A stretch of 64,000 bases of DNA from Desulfomicrobium baculatum DSM 4028 (GCF_000023225.1 NC_013173.1:2854501-2918500), one strand, 5' to 3'. Positions 34,073 through 42,195 are shown, counted from the first letter of the stretch. Notes: generated by a model not told the origin, from the sequence alone. Numbers and translations: made by a program.

Positions 34073-36625
34073 ATGCGGATGAAACTCTTTTCCTGCGTGC
34101 TTTTTCTTCTTCTTGTAGCGCCCATTTCTCACGAAGCTTCCGCGTGGGATCAGGGAACGCATCGGCAGATCAACTACGAAGCGGTCAACGTTTTTTATCG
34201 GCAGATGGAAGGAAAGAAGAAATATCTTCTCGGACCATTGCCGGATGAATTGCGCAAAGAGCCATATCGCGGGATTGCCGTGACCAGTTCCGGCCTGGAT
34301 GTCGGGCATTACAGGATCGTCGCAGGATCCTTCACCATGCCGCAATGGATAGTTGTGGGCGGCGACTGGGCCGACGAACCGCATCTGTATGCGTCCGTGC
34401 GGCATTTCTACGACCCGCTTGGCCTCGTGAAACCGTATCTGACGGACCAGTTCTGGGCCCACGGCGTCCTGTACGAAGCTCCCGGGATCGACGCAAAGAC
34501 CTGGGGCCTGGAGCACCCCGACAACCCGTTCAGCTTCCGGCAGGGGCTCACCTATTACAAGCTCGCCATGGAGGTTGCCGAAAACGTTCCCCTGCCGCGC
34601 ATGCTCGCCCCTACTCATTTCAAGCTCAATCTGGACCTCGCCCCGACCAATCATGCCGAGCAGCGCCGCATCTATCTCGCCCTGGCGTATCGGTCCCTGG
34701 GGGAGGCCATGCACATGATGGGCGACATGACGCAGCCCGCGCACGTCCGCAATGACTCCCACCCGCTTGACGAACCCATCGAAACGCGGACCTTCAGCGA
34801 GCATGTCCGCGCTGCCGCCGCGGACCCCTTCCTGGACCCGCGACTGACTCCCTTTCTGGCCAGCGCCGGCGGAACGCTCCAGGAACCGGAGCGTCTGTTC
34901 CGCGAAGTGGCGGGCTTCACCAACAAGCATTTTTATTCCGAGGACACGATCCACGACAAGGCGTCCGGCATCATTCCGAACAATTACGACCCGCTTTTGG
35001 CGCACGCCTACCCGGCCCCGCAGTTTTCCGATTTGCGGGAAAGCGCGACCTCGGTCCAGGGCTATCTGATCAAGCGAAGGGTGAAGCGTTACGAGGGGCA
35101 AGGGGGAGCCTTCGACTGGACGACCGTGCCCATGGCGCAGGAGCGGCTCAGTTTTCACTGGTTCGATCCGGACCAATCCATCTGGATCGACCCGCTGGAG
35201 TCCGCCGCCGCCTACTCAGGTGCCACGGGACGCTATCACATCCCAAACGCCTACGCGCCGAAACAGGCCAAGGTACTGCTGCCCATCGCGATCCATGCCA
35301 ATGCGGATCTGATGGACATGTTTTTTCCGACCATGGAGCTTGTCTGCGCCTTTGCCGAGAAAGGCGTTCAGAAAGGCGACGCGCCCGGCGGTGAGGAATA
35401 TTCCAGACATGTCATCCAGGTCGACACAGCCATGACGCATCACCAGGAGCAGGACGTGGCCTGGAAAGCATATGCTCTGAAGATCGAATACACGGGGCCG
35501 GCAACTCTGGTCATCAGCCGGGACGCAAAGCCGGTCACGAAACGCGCGCTGCATTTTCGCAAGGGAAAGCTCGAAGCGATCGAAAAGGCGGACGGCACGC
35601 TGGAGAAGAAGGAATTGCGGCTTTACGCCCCACTAGGTGAGCACGCCCTGATCGAGGAAGAGGAGTTTTATCACATTGAGGACGGCCAGACTGTCCATGT
35701 GGAGATCGAGGCGGGAACGAGGCGCTTCAAGAGCGAACCCTGGACCTACAAGGAAGAGGAAAAGACGGTCACCATCCTGCCGCCGCGAATCGTGACATAC
35801 GAAATGGCCGAGGGCGCCAGCGAGGTCACGCACGAGTTCGAAGCGGCCGCCCGTCCCGATGACGCCTATCGCTACGTGTGGGATTTCGGCGACGGGACGA
35901 CCTTCTCCGAGGCCGTGCAGCCGGGAGGTACGTCTAAGACGAGCCACACCTATGCAAATCTGAAGGCCGGTACCCGCTTCCATCCCCAAGTAAAACTGGA
36001 AAGCGCGAGCGGTGCACCCTTGGCCAAGGACTCCATATCCATCGACATTACGGAAAAAGAAGACGCCGCTCCAACTCCCGCGGCAGACAAGGGCGAGGGT
36101 CGCTGGATGCTGACCAGAACCTGGCAGGACATCCTTGAGGAGACGCGTTTCAATACCGTCAAGGTTCAAGGCGGGGAAACATCCGCCACGATCAATATCG
36201 TCGTGTCGGATAAGAGCGCGACCTGGACATTCGACTACGCAGCCAGCTGGTCGCCGTTGCCGGTCTCTGCTGCGCCAAGAGAAGAGGTGGACATACGGTT
36301 GAGCATCGACAAGGCGCAGGGGCCATCTCCGTGGCCTGTCTGGTCATGCGGCCTTGAGATTAACGATGGGCGCTACAAAGGGAACAACTATCCGCCCCTC
36401 AAGGCAGCCTTTCTCGCTAACATGCACAAATGGCATTCCATCTGGATCGGCCATCAAGACAAGGCAACAAAGGCGTCAGAAACGACCTATACCATCTCGT
36501 TTGGAAACGATCCCAAGAAGGGAGAAAAACAGGTGGTGACCATTCGCTTCGTAGGTCATGGCTGCGGAGCGGGCATCGCCCACGGTGCGATTCACCAGTT
36601 TTACGAGTACACCTATCAGCCCTGA
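34073..36625 (+). CDS. Secreted zinc-dependent phospholipase C/S1-P1 nuclease-like protein with PKD domain
   Basis: An 850-residue exported protein. After the signal peptide (LFSCVLFLLLVAPISHEASA) the mature chain starts at a Trp, WDQGTHRQINYEAV, as in zinc phospholipase C, where the N-terminal Trp is a zinc ligand. A further zinc motif is MHMMGDMTQPAHVRNDSH. A PKD-type beta-sandwich (YVWDFGDGTTFSEA to SHTYANLK) lies near residues 590-640, followed by an uncharacterised beta-rich tail. Substrate is unknown. The start may be 34073 or an ATG 6 nt later. Confidence 0.8.
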   Translation: MRMKLFSCVLFLLLVAPISHEASAWDQGTHRQINYEAVNVFYRQMEGKKKYLLGPLPDELRKEPYRGIAVTSSGLDVGHYRIVAGSFTMPQWIVVGGDWADEPHLYASVRHFYDPLGLVKPYLTDQFWAHGVLYEAPGIDAKTWGLEHPDNPFSFRQGLTYYKLAMEVAENVPLPRMLAPTHFKLNLDLAPTNHAEQRRIYLALAYRSLGEAMHMMGDMTQPAHVRNDSHPLDEPIETRTFSEHVRAAAADPFLDPRLTPFLASAGGTLQEPERLFREVAGFTNKHFYSEDTIHDKASGIIPNNYDPLLAHAYPAPQFSDLRESATSVQGYLIKRRVKRYEGQGGAFDWTTVPMAQERLSFHWFDPDQSIWIDPLESAAAYSGATGRYHIPNAYAPKQAKVLLPIAIHANADLMDMFFPTMELVCAFAEKGVQKGDAPGGEEYSRHVIQVDTAMTHHQEQDVAWKAYALKIEYTGPATLVISRDAKPVTKRALHFRKGKLEAIEKADGTLEKKELRLYAPLGEHALIEEEEFYHIEDGQTVHVEIEAGTRRFKSEPWTYKEEEKTVTILPPRIVTYEMAEGASEVTHEFEAAARPDDAYRYVWDFGDGTTFSEAVQPGGTSKTSHTYANLKAGTRFHPQVKLESASGAPLAKDSISIDITEKEDAAPTPAADKGEGRWMLTRTWQDILEETRFNTVKVQGGETSATINIVVSDKSATWTFDYAASWSPLPVSAAPREEVDIRLSIDKAQGPSPWPVWSCGLEINDGRYKGNNYPPLKAAFLANMHKWHSIWIGHQDKATKASETTYTISFGNDPKKGEKQVVTIRFVGHGCGAGIAHGAIHQFYEYTYQP

Positions 36626-36703
36626 GCGCCGGGTTTAACATGGGACGTGCCTGATCTGCGATAGAAGCAGGTGTCTTTTTGCGCGGCTTGGGCTTGGGGA
36701 GGC

Positions 36704-37099
36704 TTATTCCCGTACTACTTTCAAACCCAGCACATGTTCCATCGGATCAAAATCCCTGTCGTTGTGGATAAGGTCAAAGCCATTCTCAATGCAAAATGTC
36801 GCGATAAGAACATCGATGGTCTTGCGTACCGTGATGCCTTTCCTGCGTAAGATGCGATAGTTCTGTGCCGCTGCGATTGCCACGTCTCTACCGACAAGAT
36901 CCCTGTATTCCAGGCTCTCCATGAGTTGCCTGGCCATCTGAAAATCTTTTTCCCCACTGAATCCTTGAAGAAGTTCGGTCATGATCAGGTCACCGATAAT
37001 GATGCGCGATCTGGAAAGCTCACGATCCAGCACCTCCGTGTGCGGAGCGATGACCCCACGGAAGTAATCGATCCAGGCAGAGGTATCCGCGACAATCAT
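36704..37099 (-). CDS. vapC: VapC-family PIN-domain toxin
   Basis: A 131-residue PIN ribonuclease. The four acidic catalytic residues appear as D5 in MIVADTSAWIDYF, E in MTELLQG, D in TIDVLIATF and D in IHNDRDFDPM. VapC toxins cleave tRNA or rRNA. It overlaps the vapB antitoxin stop as ATGA, in the usual vapBC order on the minus strand. Confidence 0.93.
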   Translation of the reverse strand: MIVADTSAWIDYFRGVIAPHTEVLDRELSRSRIIIGDLIMTELLQGFSGEKDFQMARQLMESLEYRDLVGRDVAIAAAQNYRILRRKGITVRKTIDVLIATFCIENGFDLIHNDRDFDPMEHVLGLKVVRE

Positions 37100-37290
37100 G
37101 AATCTTTTCTCATGGCGTCAAGATCCCCCACCCACGTCAGCTTGCCCCGAAACTGCCGGATGGACTCCTGCTTCTTCATGGCAATCAGCAGGCGCAGGCC
37201 TGCCTCTACCGCCTCCTTCTTGGTGTTGAGTCCAGAGAGTTCCAAGGCCTGACCCATCAACTGGTCATCAATGACAATATTGGTACGCAT
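37096..37290 (-). CDS. vapB: VapB-family antitoxin
   Basis: A 64-residue protein with the VapB type II start RTNIVIDDQLMGQAL, then NTKKEAVEAGLRLLIAMKKQ and a C-terminal toxin-binding FRGKLTWVGDLDAMR. It represses its operon and blocks VapC. GGAGG precedes its start; the promoter region adjoins a dodecamer repeat array. Confidence 0.92.
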   Translation of the reverse strand: MRTNIVIDDQLMGQALELSGLNTKKEAVEAGLRLLIAMKKQESIRQFRGKLTWVGDLDAMRKDS

Positions 37291-37369
37291 GACGCCTCCT
37301 ATGTGTATGCTTGTACATTATTATACACACGGAACACTTCCGTCTACCTGAATTCATGGGTGGGAAGAT

Positions 37370-37664
37370 CGCTGCTTTATCCCTGCCTCCATCCCTGCCA
37401 CCGTCCCTGCCTTTACGCTGCCTTTATCGCTGCCTTTATCGCTGCCTTTACGCTGCCTTTATCGCTGCCTTTATCGCTGCCTTTCCCGCTGCCTCTGTCG
37501 CTGCCTTTATCGCTGCCTTTACGCTGCCTTTATCGCTGCCTTTATCGCTGCCTTTCCCGCTGCCTCTGTCGCTGCCTTTATCGTTGCCTTTGTCGCTGCC
37601 TCTGTCGCTGCCTTTATCGTTGCCTTTGTCACTGCCTCTGTCGCTGCCTTTAACCCTGCCTTCC
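37370..37664. repeat. Dodecamer repeat array 1
   Basis: About 24 degenerate copies of a 12-bp unit (plus strand CTGCCTTTATCG and variants with CTGT, ACG, CCG) fill the gap between vapB and the next PIN gene. A few units are 11 bp (CTGCCTTTACG), which breaks any reading frame. A higher-order unit of about 71 bp is duplicated within the array (tttacg at about 37447 and 37518). It ends directly at the stop of the PIN gene. Confidence 0.9.
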
Positions 37665-37665
37665 C

Positions 37666-38058
37666 TCACGCCATCTTCGGCACAAACAACACCGGACCGG
37701 GGTAGTCGCGCATGATGCTGTCCGATGTCAGCAGGGATATTCCCTCGCTTTTGGCCTGGGCCAGCAGCATCCTGTCGAAGGGGTCCTTGTGAAGCATCGG
37801 CAGATCATTGACCGCAAGGGCGTGCAGGCTTGTGATGCACAGCTCATTGTACTGGTTGTCCAGCAGGCCGCGCCGCAACACTTCCGGGTCGACCCGAAAA
37901 TCGCTCCTGCCAAGGCTTTTCTTGATCCCGATCTCCCAGATGCTGACAGAGCTGAAATACAGCGTGTTGCTTACGTCGCCGACCAGACTTTCGGCTTTGC
38001 CGGGCAATGTGCCTGCCGCCGCCCACAGCAGCATGTGCGTGTCGAGGAGCAGCTTCAC
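37666..38058 (-). CDS. PIN-domain toxin (second, VapC-like)
   Basis: A 130-residue PIN protein of the subgroup with KLLLDTHMLLWAA at the start, VSIWEIGIKKSLGR and DPFDRMLLAQAKSEGISLLTSD. The acidic residues D6, E and D of the PIN site are present. It overlaps the Phd-like antitoxin as ATGA. Its 3' end of 44 bp is duplicated at 41409-41452. It differs in subfamily from the vapC at 36.7 kb. Confidence 0.92.
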   Translation of the reverse strand: MKLLLDTHMLLWAAAGTLPGKAESLVGDVSNTLYFSSVSIWEIGIKKSLGRSDFRVDPEVLRRGLLDNQYNELCITSLHALAVNDLPMLHKDPFDRMLLAQAKSEGISLLTSDSIMRDYPGPVLFVPKMA

Positions 38059-38297
38059 CTGGCACCTTCAAACAGGCTCTGGATCTCTTCCTTGCCCATG
38101 GAATCAAAATCGTCAGGGACTTCAATCATGCCCTGCAAAAACCCGATCCGTTTTGCCGGATCAGGCGGCGGAGAAAATGCCGTCACGGTGACCATGGGCT
38201 TGCCGGACTTGGCGATGATAAAAGGCTCACCGTTCACAGCCTGCTCGATCAGGCGGGACAGATTCGTCTTGGCATCATGAATGTTCACCTGGTGCAT
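38055..38297 (-). CDS. Phd/YefM-type antitoxin of the PIN toxin
   Basis: An 80-residue antitoxin with HQVNIHDAKTNLSRLIEQA, then GEPFIIAKSGKPMVTVTAF, the Phd/YefM DNA-binding fold, and a C-terminal toxin-binding part. It is first in the antitoxin-toxin pair on the minus strand and overlaps the PIN gene by 4 nt. It is divergent from yefM to the right. Confidence 0.92.
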   Translation of the reverse strand: MHQVNIHDAKTNLSRLIEQAVNGEPFIIAKSGKPMVTVTAFSPPPDPAKRIGFLQGMIEVPDDFDSMGKEEIQSLFEGAR

Positions 38298-38397
38298 AGG
38301 GCCTCCAAAAGTTAGCTAAGTTCATGACTAAGTCTACTAGCTCTGAAGCCAAAGTCAACACTTTGCGGACTGATAACGCTAGGTCGTTGACAGACCA

Positions 38398-38437
38398 TTG
38401 ACACGCAATGCAACCATCTGTACATATTTTCTGTACA
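38398..38437 (+). promoter_or_regulatory. yefM-yoeB promoter with paired TGTACA operator
   Basis: A TTGACA at 38398-38403 lies at about the right distance from an AT-rich -10 region near 38421-38428. Two TGTACA hexamers at 38419-38424 and 38432-38437, 13 bp centre to centre, overlap the -10 region. TGTACA is the core recognised by YefM in the Escherichia coli yefM-yoeB operator, so autoregulation is likely here too. Confidence 0.75.
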
Positions 38438-38455
38438 ACTCCACCGGAGGTTACC

Positions 38456-38734
38456 ATGCTGCAAACTACATACACTGATGCCCGCGCCAATTTCGCCAGC
38501 TTGTGCGATGAAGTGACTGAAAACCAGGAAATAGTCATCATCCGCCGTCGCAAAGGCCAAAGCGTGGCCATGATCGACGCGGCCGAGTTGCAAAGTTTGG
38601 TCGAAAGTGCGCATCTCATGCGCTCGCCGAAAAACGCCGAGCGACTGCTGGCGGCCCTGGACAGGGCGCTCAAGGGCCAGGGCACGGCCTCGGACATTGA
38701 CCGGTTGAAGACTGAGGTTGGCCTTGCGGAATAA
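38456..38734 (+). CDS. yefM: YefM antitoxin
   Basis: A 92-residue antitoxin with TTYTDARANFASLCDEVTEN, then IVIIRRRKGQSVAMIDAAEL and LVESAHLMRSPKNAERL, the full YefM pattern. CCGGAGG lies 6 nt upstream of the start. It neutralises YoeB and represses the operon via the TGTACA sites. Its stop overlaps the toxin gene. Confidence 0.95.
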   Translation: MLQTTYTDARANFASLCDEVTENQEIVIIRRRKGQSVAMIDAAELQSLVESAHLMRSPKNAERLLAALDRALKGQGTASDIDRLKTEVGLAE

Positions 38735-38993
38735 GGACCGGATAGCGGTCTTCCAGCCCGAATTTCGCGAGGACCTGCGACACTGGGTCCAGACCGACCG
38801 CCGCGTCGGCCTGCGCGTCCTGGAACTGGTCGAGGCCGTCATGCGCGAGCCCTTCCAAGGCATCGGCAAACCCGAACCCCTCAAATACCTCGCCCCCGGC
38901 ATCTGGTCGCGACGCATCACCCAGGAACACCGATTGGTGTACGTGGTGCGGGATGATCGGGTGGATTTTTTGCAGGCGCGGTATCATTATTGA
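38718..38993 (+). CDS. yoeB: YoeB-family mRNA interferase toxin
   Basis: A 91-residue RelE-superfamily toxin. It has FQPEFREDLRHWVQTD, KPEPLKYLAPGIWSRRITQEHRLVYVV in its core (YoeB-type substrate and catalytic residues), and the C-terminal ARYHY. The likely start is TTG at 38718 inside yefM (a second TTG lies at 38724); no ATG is available. Its last 170 bp recur at 41453-41622 in a collapsed copy. Confidence 0.93.
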   Translation: MALRNKDRIAVFQPEFREDLRHWVQTDRRVGLRVLELVEAVMREPFQGIGKPEPLKYLAPGIWSRRITQEHRLVYVVRDDRVDFLQARYHY

Positions 38994-39014
38994 GGTTTTT
39001 TTGTCCGCATCCTT

Positions 39015-39314
39015 CCGTCGCTGTCTCCGTCGCTGTCTCCGTCGCTGTCTCCGTCGCTGTCTCCGTCGCTGTCTCCGTCGCTGTCTCCGTCGCTGTCTCC
39101 GTCGCTGTCTCCGTCGCTGTCTCCGTCGCTGTCTCCGTCGCTGTCTCCGTCGCTGTCTCCGTCGCTGTCTCCGTCGCTGTCTCCGTCGCTGCCTCTGTCG
39201 CTGCCTTTATCGTTGCCTTTGTCGCTGCCTTTGTCGCTGCCTCTATCGCTGCCTCTATCGCTGCCTCTGTCGCTGCCTCTACCGCTGCCTCTACCGCTGC
39301 CTCTACCGCTGCCT
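39015..39314. repeat. Dodecamer repeat array 2 with 14 perfect copies
   Basis: Fourteen exact tandem copies of CCGTCGCTGTCT run from 39015 to 39182, then about eleven diverged units (CTGCCTYTRTCG-like) continue to about 39314. It follows the yoeB stop within about 20 bp. Perfect identity of the first part shows very recent expansion or active homogenisation, and makes the locus prone to length change. Confidence 0.95.
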
Positions 39315-39827
39315 TCCCCACCCCCACAAGCCGCAACGCGAGTTTTTATCAATAATTTTTGAGTATTAGATATAAAAAATGGCTGATTTCTGGCTGACGA
39401 CCTCATTCTAAGGTCGAAAAAAGGCCTTTTTTTGAAGATAAAAGCCAATATTTCAGTATGTTTTTGGTCTCTGTTTTTGGTCTCAGAGACCCAGCTCCGG
39501 AAAGCCAAACTGCGTTCACAATCGCAAAAAAAGGGGCCTATGGGGCAAGCCGCTAACCTTCGTGTTGATAGTTAGCGTTAAAAAAAGATATAATTATTCA
39601 CTGATTGCTGTTGGTGAATCGAGAACACTCCATCCTTCGCAAACCGAATATTTTTGGACACTTACGAGCTTTCCTTAGCGACCCTTGGGGGCGGGGCGGC
39701 AAACCCAAGCTCCGGCCATCCCTAAAGCGGCAAAAAAAACGGCAATCATTTTAGTCTTGATGTTAACAACCTATTGATATAAAGATAATATAACTAAAAA
39801 ACAATCCGGCATTTTTTAGGTTTAAAA
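39315..39827. other. Gene-free stretch before fic, with two inverted repeats
   Basis: No coding frame is supported here. The stretch is AT-rich and holds two clear inverted repeats: GGTCTCTG at 39466-39473 with CAGAGACC at 39484-39491, and CGCTAAC at 39551-39557 with GTTAGCG at 39571-39577. A TATAAA at 39778-39783 and AT-rich run just before fic may belong to its promoter. The rest holds nothing I can name. Confidence 0.6.
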
Positions 39828-41021
39828 ATGATTAAAACAGAAAGTGTTGACTCTATGGAACCGATGCTTCCGCCAGACGGAAGCCGCAAGCTGGAAAACC
39901 TTGCCTTTGATCTTGCAACCAAGGCTTCCGGCTTGGCAAGCCAGGTGCAGCCAACAGTCCGCGAGAGCGTCGGAAACCTCGTACGCTCAATGAACTGCTA
40001 CTATTCCAATCTCATCGAGGGTCACGACACACATCCGCGTGACATCGACCGCGCTCTTGCTCATGCTGACTATTCAAGCGACCCGCGAAGGCGAAGTCTA
40101 CAAAAAGAAGCAGTCGCCCATATTGAGGTCCAACAAATGATCGACAGCGGCGAGGATTTGCGCATTGAACCGACAAGTGCTGAATATATCGCATGGCTGC
40201 ACAATGAGTTTTGCAAACGACTGCCGGAAGAAATGCTCTGGATCGAGAATCCAGACACAAGAGAGTCTATTCAGATTAAAGGGGGAATCTTGCGGGACGG
40301 ATGGGTTCAGGTTGGAAAGCATATTCCGCCTAACGCTGAGGATTTGCCGCGCTTTCTCAACCGCTTTGCCGAGGCTTACAACAGCAATAAACTTTCTCGC
40401 CAAAGTCAGATTATTGCTGTTGGTGCTGCTCATCATCGTTTGCTGTGGATTCATCCTTTCTTTGATGGAAACGGGCGCGTGACGCGTCTCATGTCTCATG
40501 CTTCGCTTCAACGGTGCGGGGTTGGAAGCAGTCTTTGGTCTGTGGCGCGAGGGCTTGCCCGCAACGTGCATGACTACAAAGCTTTGCTCATGTCTGCCGA
40601 TAGCCAGCGTCGAAGCGACTTTGACGGGAGAGGAACATTATCCACCAAAACTCTAACCGAGTTTTGCGAATTTTTTTTGTCGATCTGCATAGACCAAGTA
40701 GATTACATGGCCTCGCTCTTGGAACCAAACGATTTCCTTCGCAGAATGCGCTTGCATATCGAAGATGAAATAGCTGTCGGATCTTTGCCCAAGGGTTCTT
40801 TTCATCTGCTGCGCGAGGCGTGGCTTACAGGAGAGGTGCAGAGAGGGCGCGCCCCTGAGATCACGAGCTATGGGGAGCGCATGGCCCGCAGTGTCGTCTC
40901 ATCCCTCATCAAGAAGGGTTATCTTAAATCGCAGACTCCCCGATCTCCCCTATTCCTCGCATTTCCTCTGGATGCCGTTGAAAGGTGGTTCCCAAGATTG
41001 TATCCGCAAAACAAGGTTTGA
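39828..41021 (+). CDS. fic: Fic-family AMP transferase, class II
   Basis: A 397-residue Fic protein. The catalytic loop is HPFFDGNGRVTR near residues 207-218, the full HxFx(D/E)GNGRxxR motif. An inhibitory helix motif (S/T)xxxE(G/N) is seen upstream as YYSNLIEGHD near residues 61-70, which defines class II. A C-terminal winged-helix-like region follows. Such enzymes AMPylate target proteins and are held inactive by the inhibitory Glu. It lies among toxin-antitoxin genes but has no clear partner gene. Confidence 0.95.
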   Translation: MIKTESVDSMEPMLPPDGSRKLENLAFDLATKASGLASQVQPTVRESVGNLVRSMNCYYSNLIEGHDTHPRDIDRALAHADYSSDPRRRSLQKEAVAHIEVQQMIDSGEDLRIEPTSAEYIAWLHNEFCKRLPEEMLWIENPDTRESIQIKGGILRDGWVQVGKHIPPNAEDLPRFLNRFAEAYNSNKLSRQSQIIAVGAAHHRLLWIHPFFDGNGRVTRLMSHASLQRCGVGSSLWSVARGLARNVHDYKALLMSADSQRRSDFDGRGTLSTKTLTEFCEFFLSICIDQVDYMASLLEPNDFLRRMRLHIEDEIAVGSLPKGSFHLLREAWLTGEVQRGRAPEITSYGERMARSVVSSLIKKGYLKSQTPRSPLFLAFPLDAVERWFPRLYPQNKV

Positions 41022-41033
41022 AGCCGAAACCAT

Positions 41034-41350
41034 ATGAACGTCCAAGTCATTGAAAATTATTCCGGAAACCCCGCCTATGCGGAGGTCCCGTGGGATGAGT
41101 ACAGATCAATGGTAGAACGTCTTGAAGAGCTTCAGCACATCGTGGACGCTGGCGACTGCTGAACGGGGAGAATCCGCTTCGCGTCTGGCGTGAGTATCGC
41201 TGCATGACAACGGCAACCCTGGCCGCCACCGTCGGGGTCACACCTTCGGCCATTTCCCAAGTTGAAACTGGCAAGCGGGGCCTATCAGTGGACTTGCTCA
41301 AGAAACTTTCCCAAACGTTTCAGGTGGATATGGATGATCTTGTAGACTGA
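41034..41350 (+). pseudogene. Broken HTH antitoxin-like gene
   Basis: The 5' part (41034-41162) reads MNVQVIENYSGNPAYAEVPW and stops at 42 residues. The 3' part in another frame (41156-41350) reads NGENPLRVWREYRCMTTATL and continues as an XRE-type helix-turn-helix (VGVTPSAISQVETGKRG, then LLKKLSQTFQVDMDDLVD). Intact relatives join these halves with a linker, so this is a frameshift plus an internal deletion. It is probably the relic of an antitoxin or regulator of a RelE-like pair. Confidence 0.75.
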
Positions 41351-41353
41351 TGT

Positions 41354-41385
41354 GGTGAGTGGTGAACAGTGAATGGATGGGAGGG
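41354..41385. repeat. Heptamer leader element (GGTGARY)3
   Basis: Three 7-bp units (GGTGAGT, GGTGAAC, AGTGAAT) then GGATGGGAGGG. The same element stands at 43053-43083, and a shorter one at 42269-42284; each is directly followed by a dodecamer array. Confidence 0.7.
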
Positions 41386-41412
41386 CCTTTATCGCTGCCT
41401 TTCCCCGCTGCC
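41386..41412. repeat. Dodecamer repeat array 3 (short)
   Basis: About two units of CTGCCTTT-type dodecamer sit between the heptamer leader and the copied 3' end of the PIN gene, in the same arrangement as array 1 beside the original PIN gene. Confidence 0.75.
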
Positions 41413-41653
41413 TTCCCTCACGCCGTCTTCGGCACAAACAACACCGGACCGGAACTGGTCGAGGCCGTCATGCGCGAGCCCTTCCAAGGCATCGGCAAAC
41501 CCGAACCCCTCAAATACCTCGCCCCCGGCGTCTGGTCGCGACGCGTCACCCAGGAACACCGATTGGTGTACGTGGTGCGGGATGATCGGGTGGATTTTTT
41601 GCAGGCGCGGTATCATTATTGAGGTTTTTTTTGTCCCCATCCTTCCGTCGCTG
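41409..41653 (+). pseudogene. Collapsed copy of the PIN/YoeB cassette
   Basis: Positions 41409-41452 repeat the 3' end of the PIN gene (37657-37700) with one mismatch. Positions 41453-41653 repeat the 3' half of yoeB and its downstream bases (from 38824) with a few mismatches and one extra T. The pieces join at ggaccgg/aactgg, exactly as if the 1.1 kb between them had been deleted from a duplicate of the cassette. A spurious 87-codon frame runs through it. Confidence 0.88.
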
Positions 41654-41660
41654 CCTCCCC
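41639..41660. repeat. Dodecamer repeat array 4 (remnant)
   Basis: One or two units (CCGTCGCTGCCT) after the copied yoeB end, matching the position of array 2 after the real yoeB. Confidence 0.6.
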
Positions 41661-41666
41661 CTGACC

Positions 41667-41948
41667 CTATCCCTGCTCAGGCCATTTTTGACGTGTATGC
41701 AGGAGCCTTAAAATGTGAATCGCCAGGCCTTGCTCACGATAGACGAGGCCATAGGGCAGGCCAGGCACTACAAGTTCCCGAGTGTCCACTGCGGCCCCAC
41801 TGCGACCCATCTGGGGGAACTGGTCCAAACGTTCGCTGGCTGTCCGGATCGCCTGGGCAACTCGGTGCGCGGCCTTTGCATCATCAGCGGCGATGTATTC
41901 AAGCACGATGCCCAGATCTTTTGCGGCGGGTATCGTCCATCTGGGCAT
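41667..41948 (-). CDS. RelE/ParE-family toxin
   Basis: A 93-residue RelE/ParE-fold protein, with WTIPAAKDLGIVLEYIAADD at the start, FPQMGRSGAAVDTRELVV, GLPYGLVYREQ and ILRLLHTRQKWPEQG at the end, the usual ParE/RelE pattern. It follows its antitoxin by a single base. DNA gyrase or ribosome as target cannot be told from sequence. Confidence 0.92.
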   Translation of the reverse strand: MPRWTIPAAKDLGIVLEYIAADDAKAAHRVAQAIRTASERLDQFPQMGRSGAAVDTRELVVPGLPYGLVYREQGLAIHILRLLHTRQKWPEQG

Positions 41949-41949
41949 C

Positions 41950-42195
41950 TTACGCCCCGTATTTATTGAAGATTGCCGTCACTTCCTCCGGGGAAGCGAA
42001 CTCGCCTTTATCGGCGGCCGCAATGCCTTTTTGGACCTCCACCTCAAACCAGGCCTGATGCTCCAGGATGTCGTCCAGAGCTTTGTTCAGCAGCCAGTTA
42101 CGGCTTCTGCCCATGGACGTGGCGATAGCGTCGATACGCTCAATTTTGTCTTTTGATGCACGAAAACTGGTGGATACGGTTTCTGCGGTGCTCAT
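41950..42195 (-). CDS. Ribbon-helix-helix antitoxin
   Basis: An 81-residue CopG/Arc-type antitoxin: VSTSFRASKDKIERIDAIA is the beta strand and first helix, SMGRSRNWLLNKALDDILEHQ the second, and a C-terminal toxin-binding tail follows. GGAGGAAT lies before its start. It pairs with the RelE/ParE toxin just downstream. Confidence 0.92.
   Translation of the reverse strand: MSTAETVSTSFRASKDKIERIDAIATSMGRSRNWLLNKALDDILEHQAWFEVEVQKGIAAADKGEFASPEEVTAIFNKYGA

Noticed and set aside
37370-39314. CRISPR array
   Set aside because: Units are contiguous 12-mers with no unique spacers, and there are no cas genes in the window.
38917-39508. Open frames across dodecamer arrays coding Gly-Asp-Ser-Asp or Glu-Thr-Ala-Thr repeats
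   Set aside because: All frames of a 12-bp repeat stay open by construction, no ribosome site is present, and other arrays of the family contain 11-bp units that break the frame.
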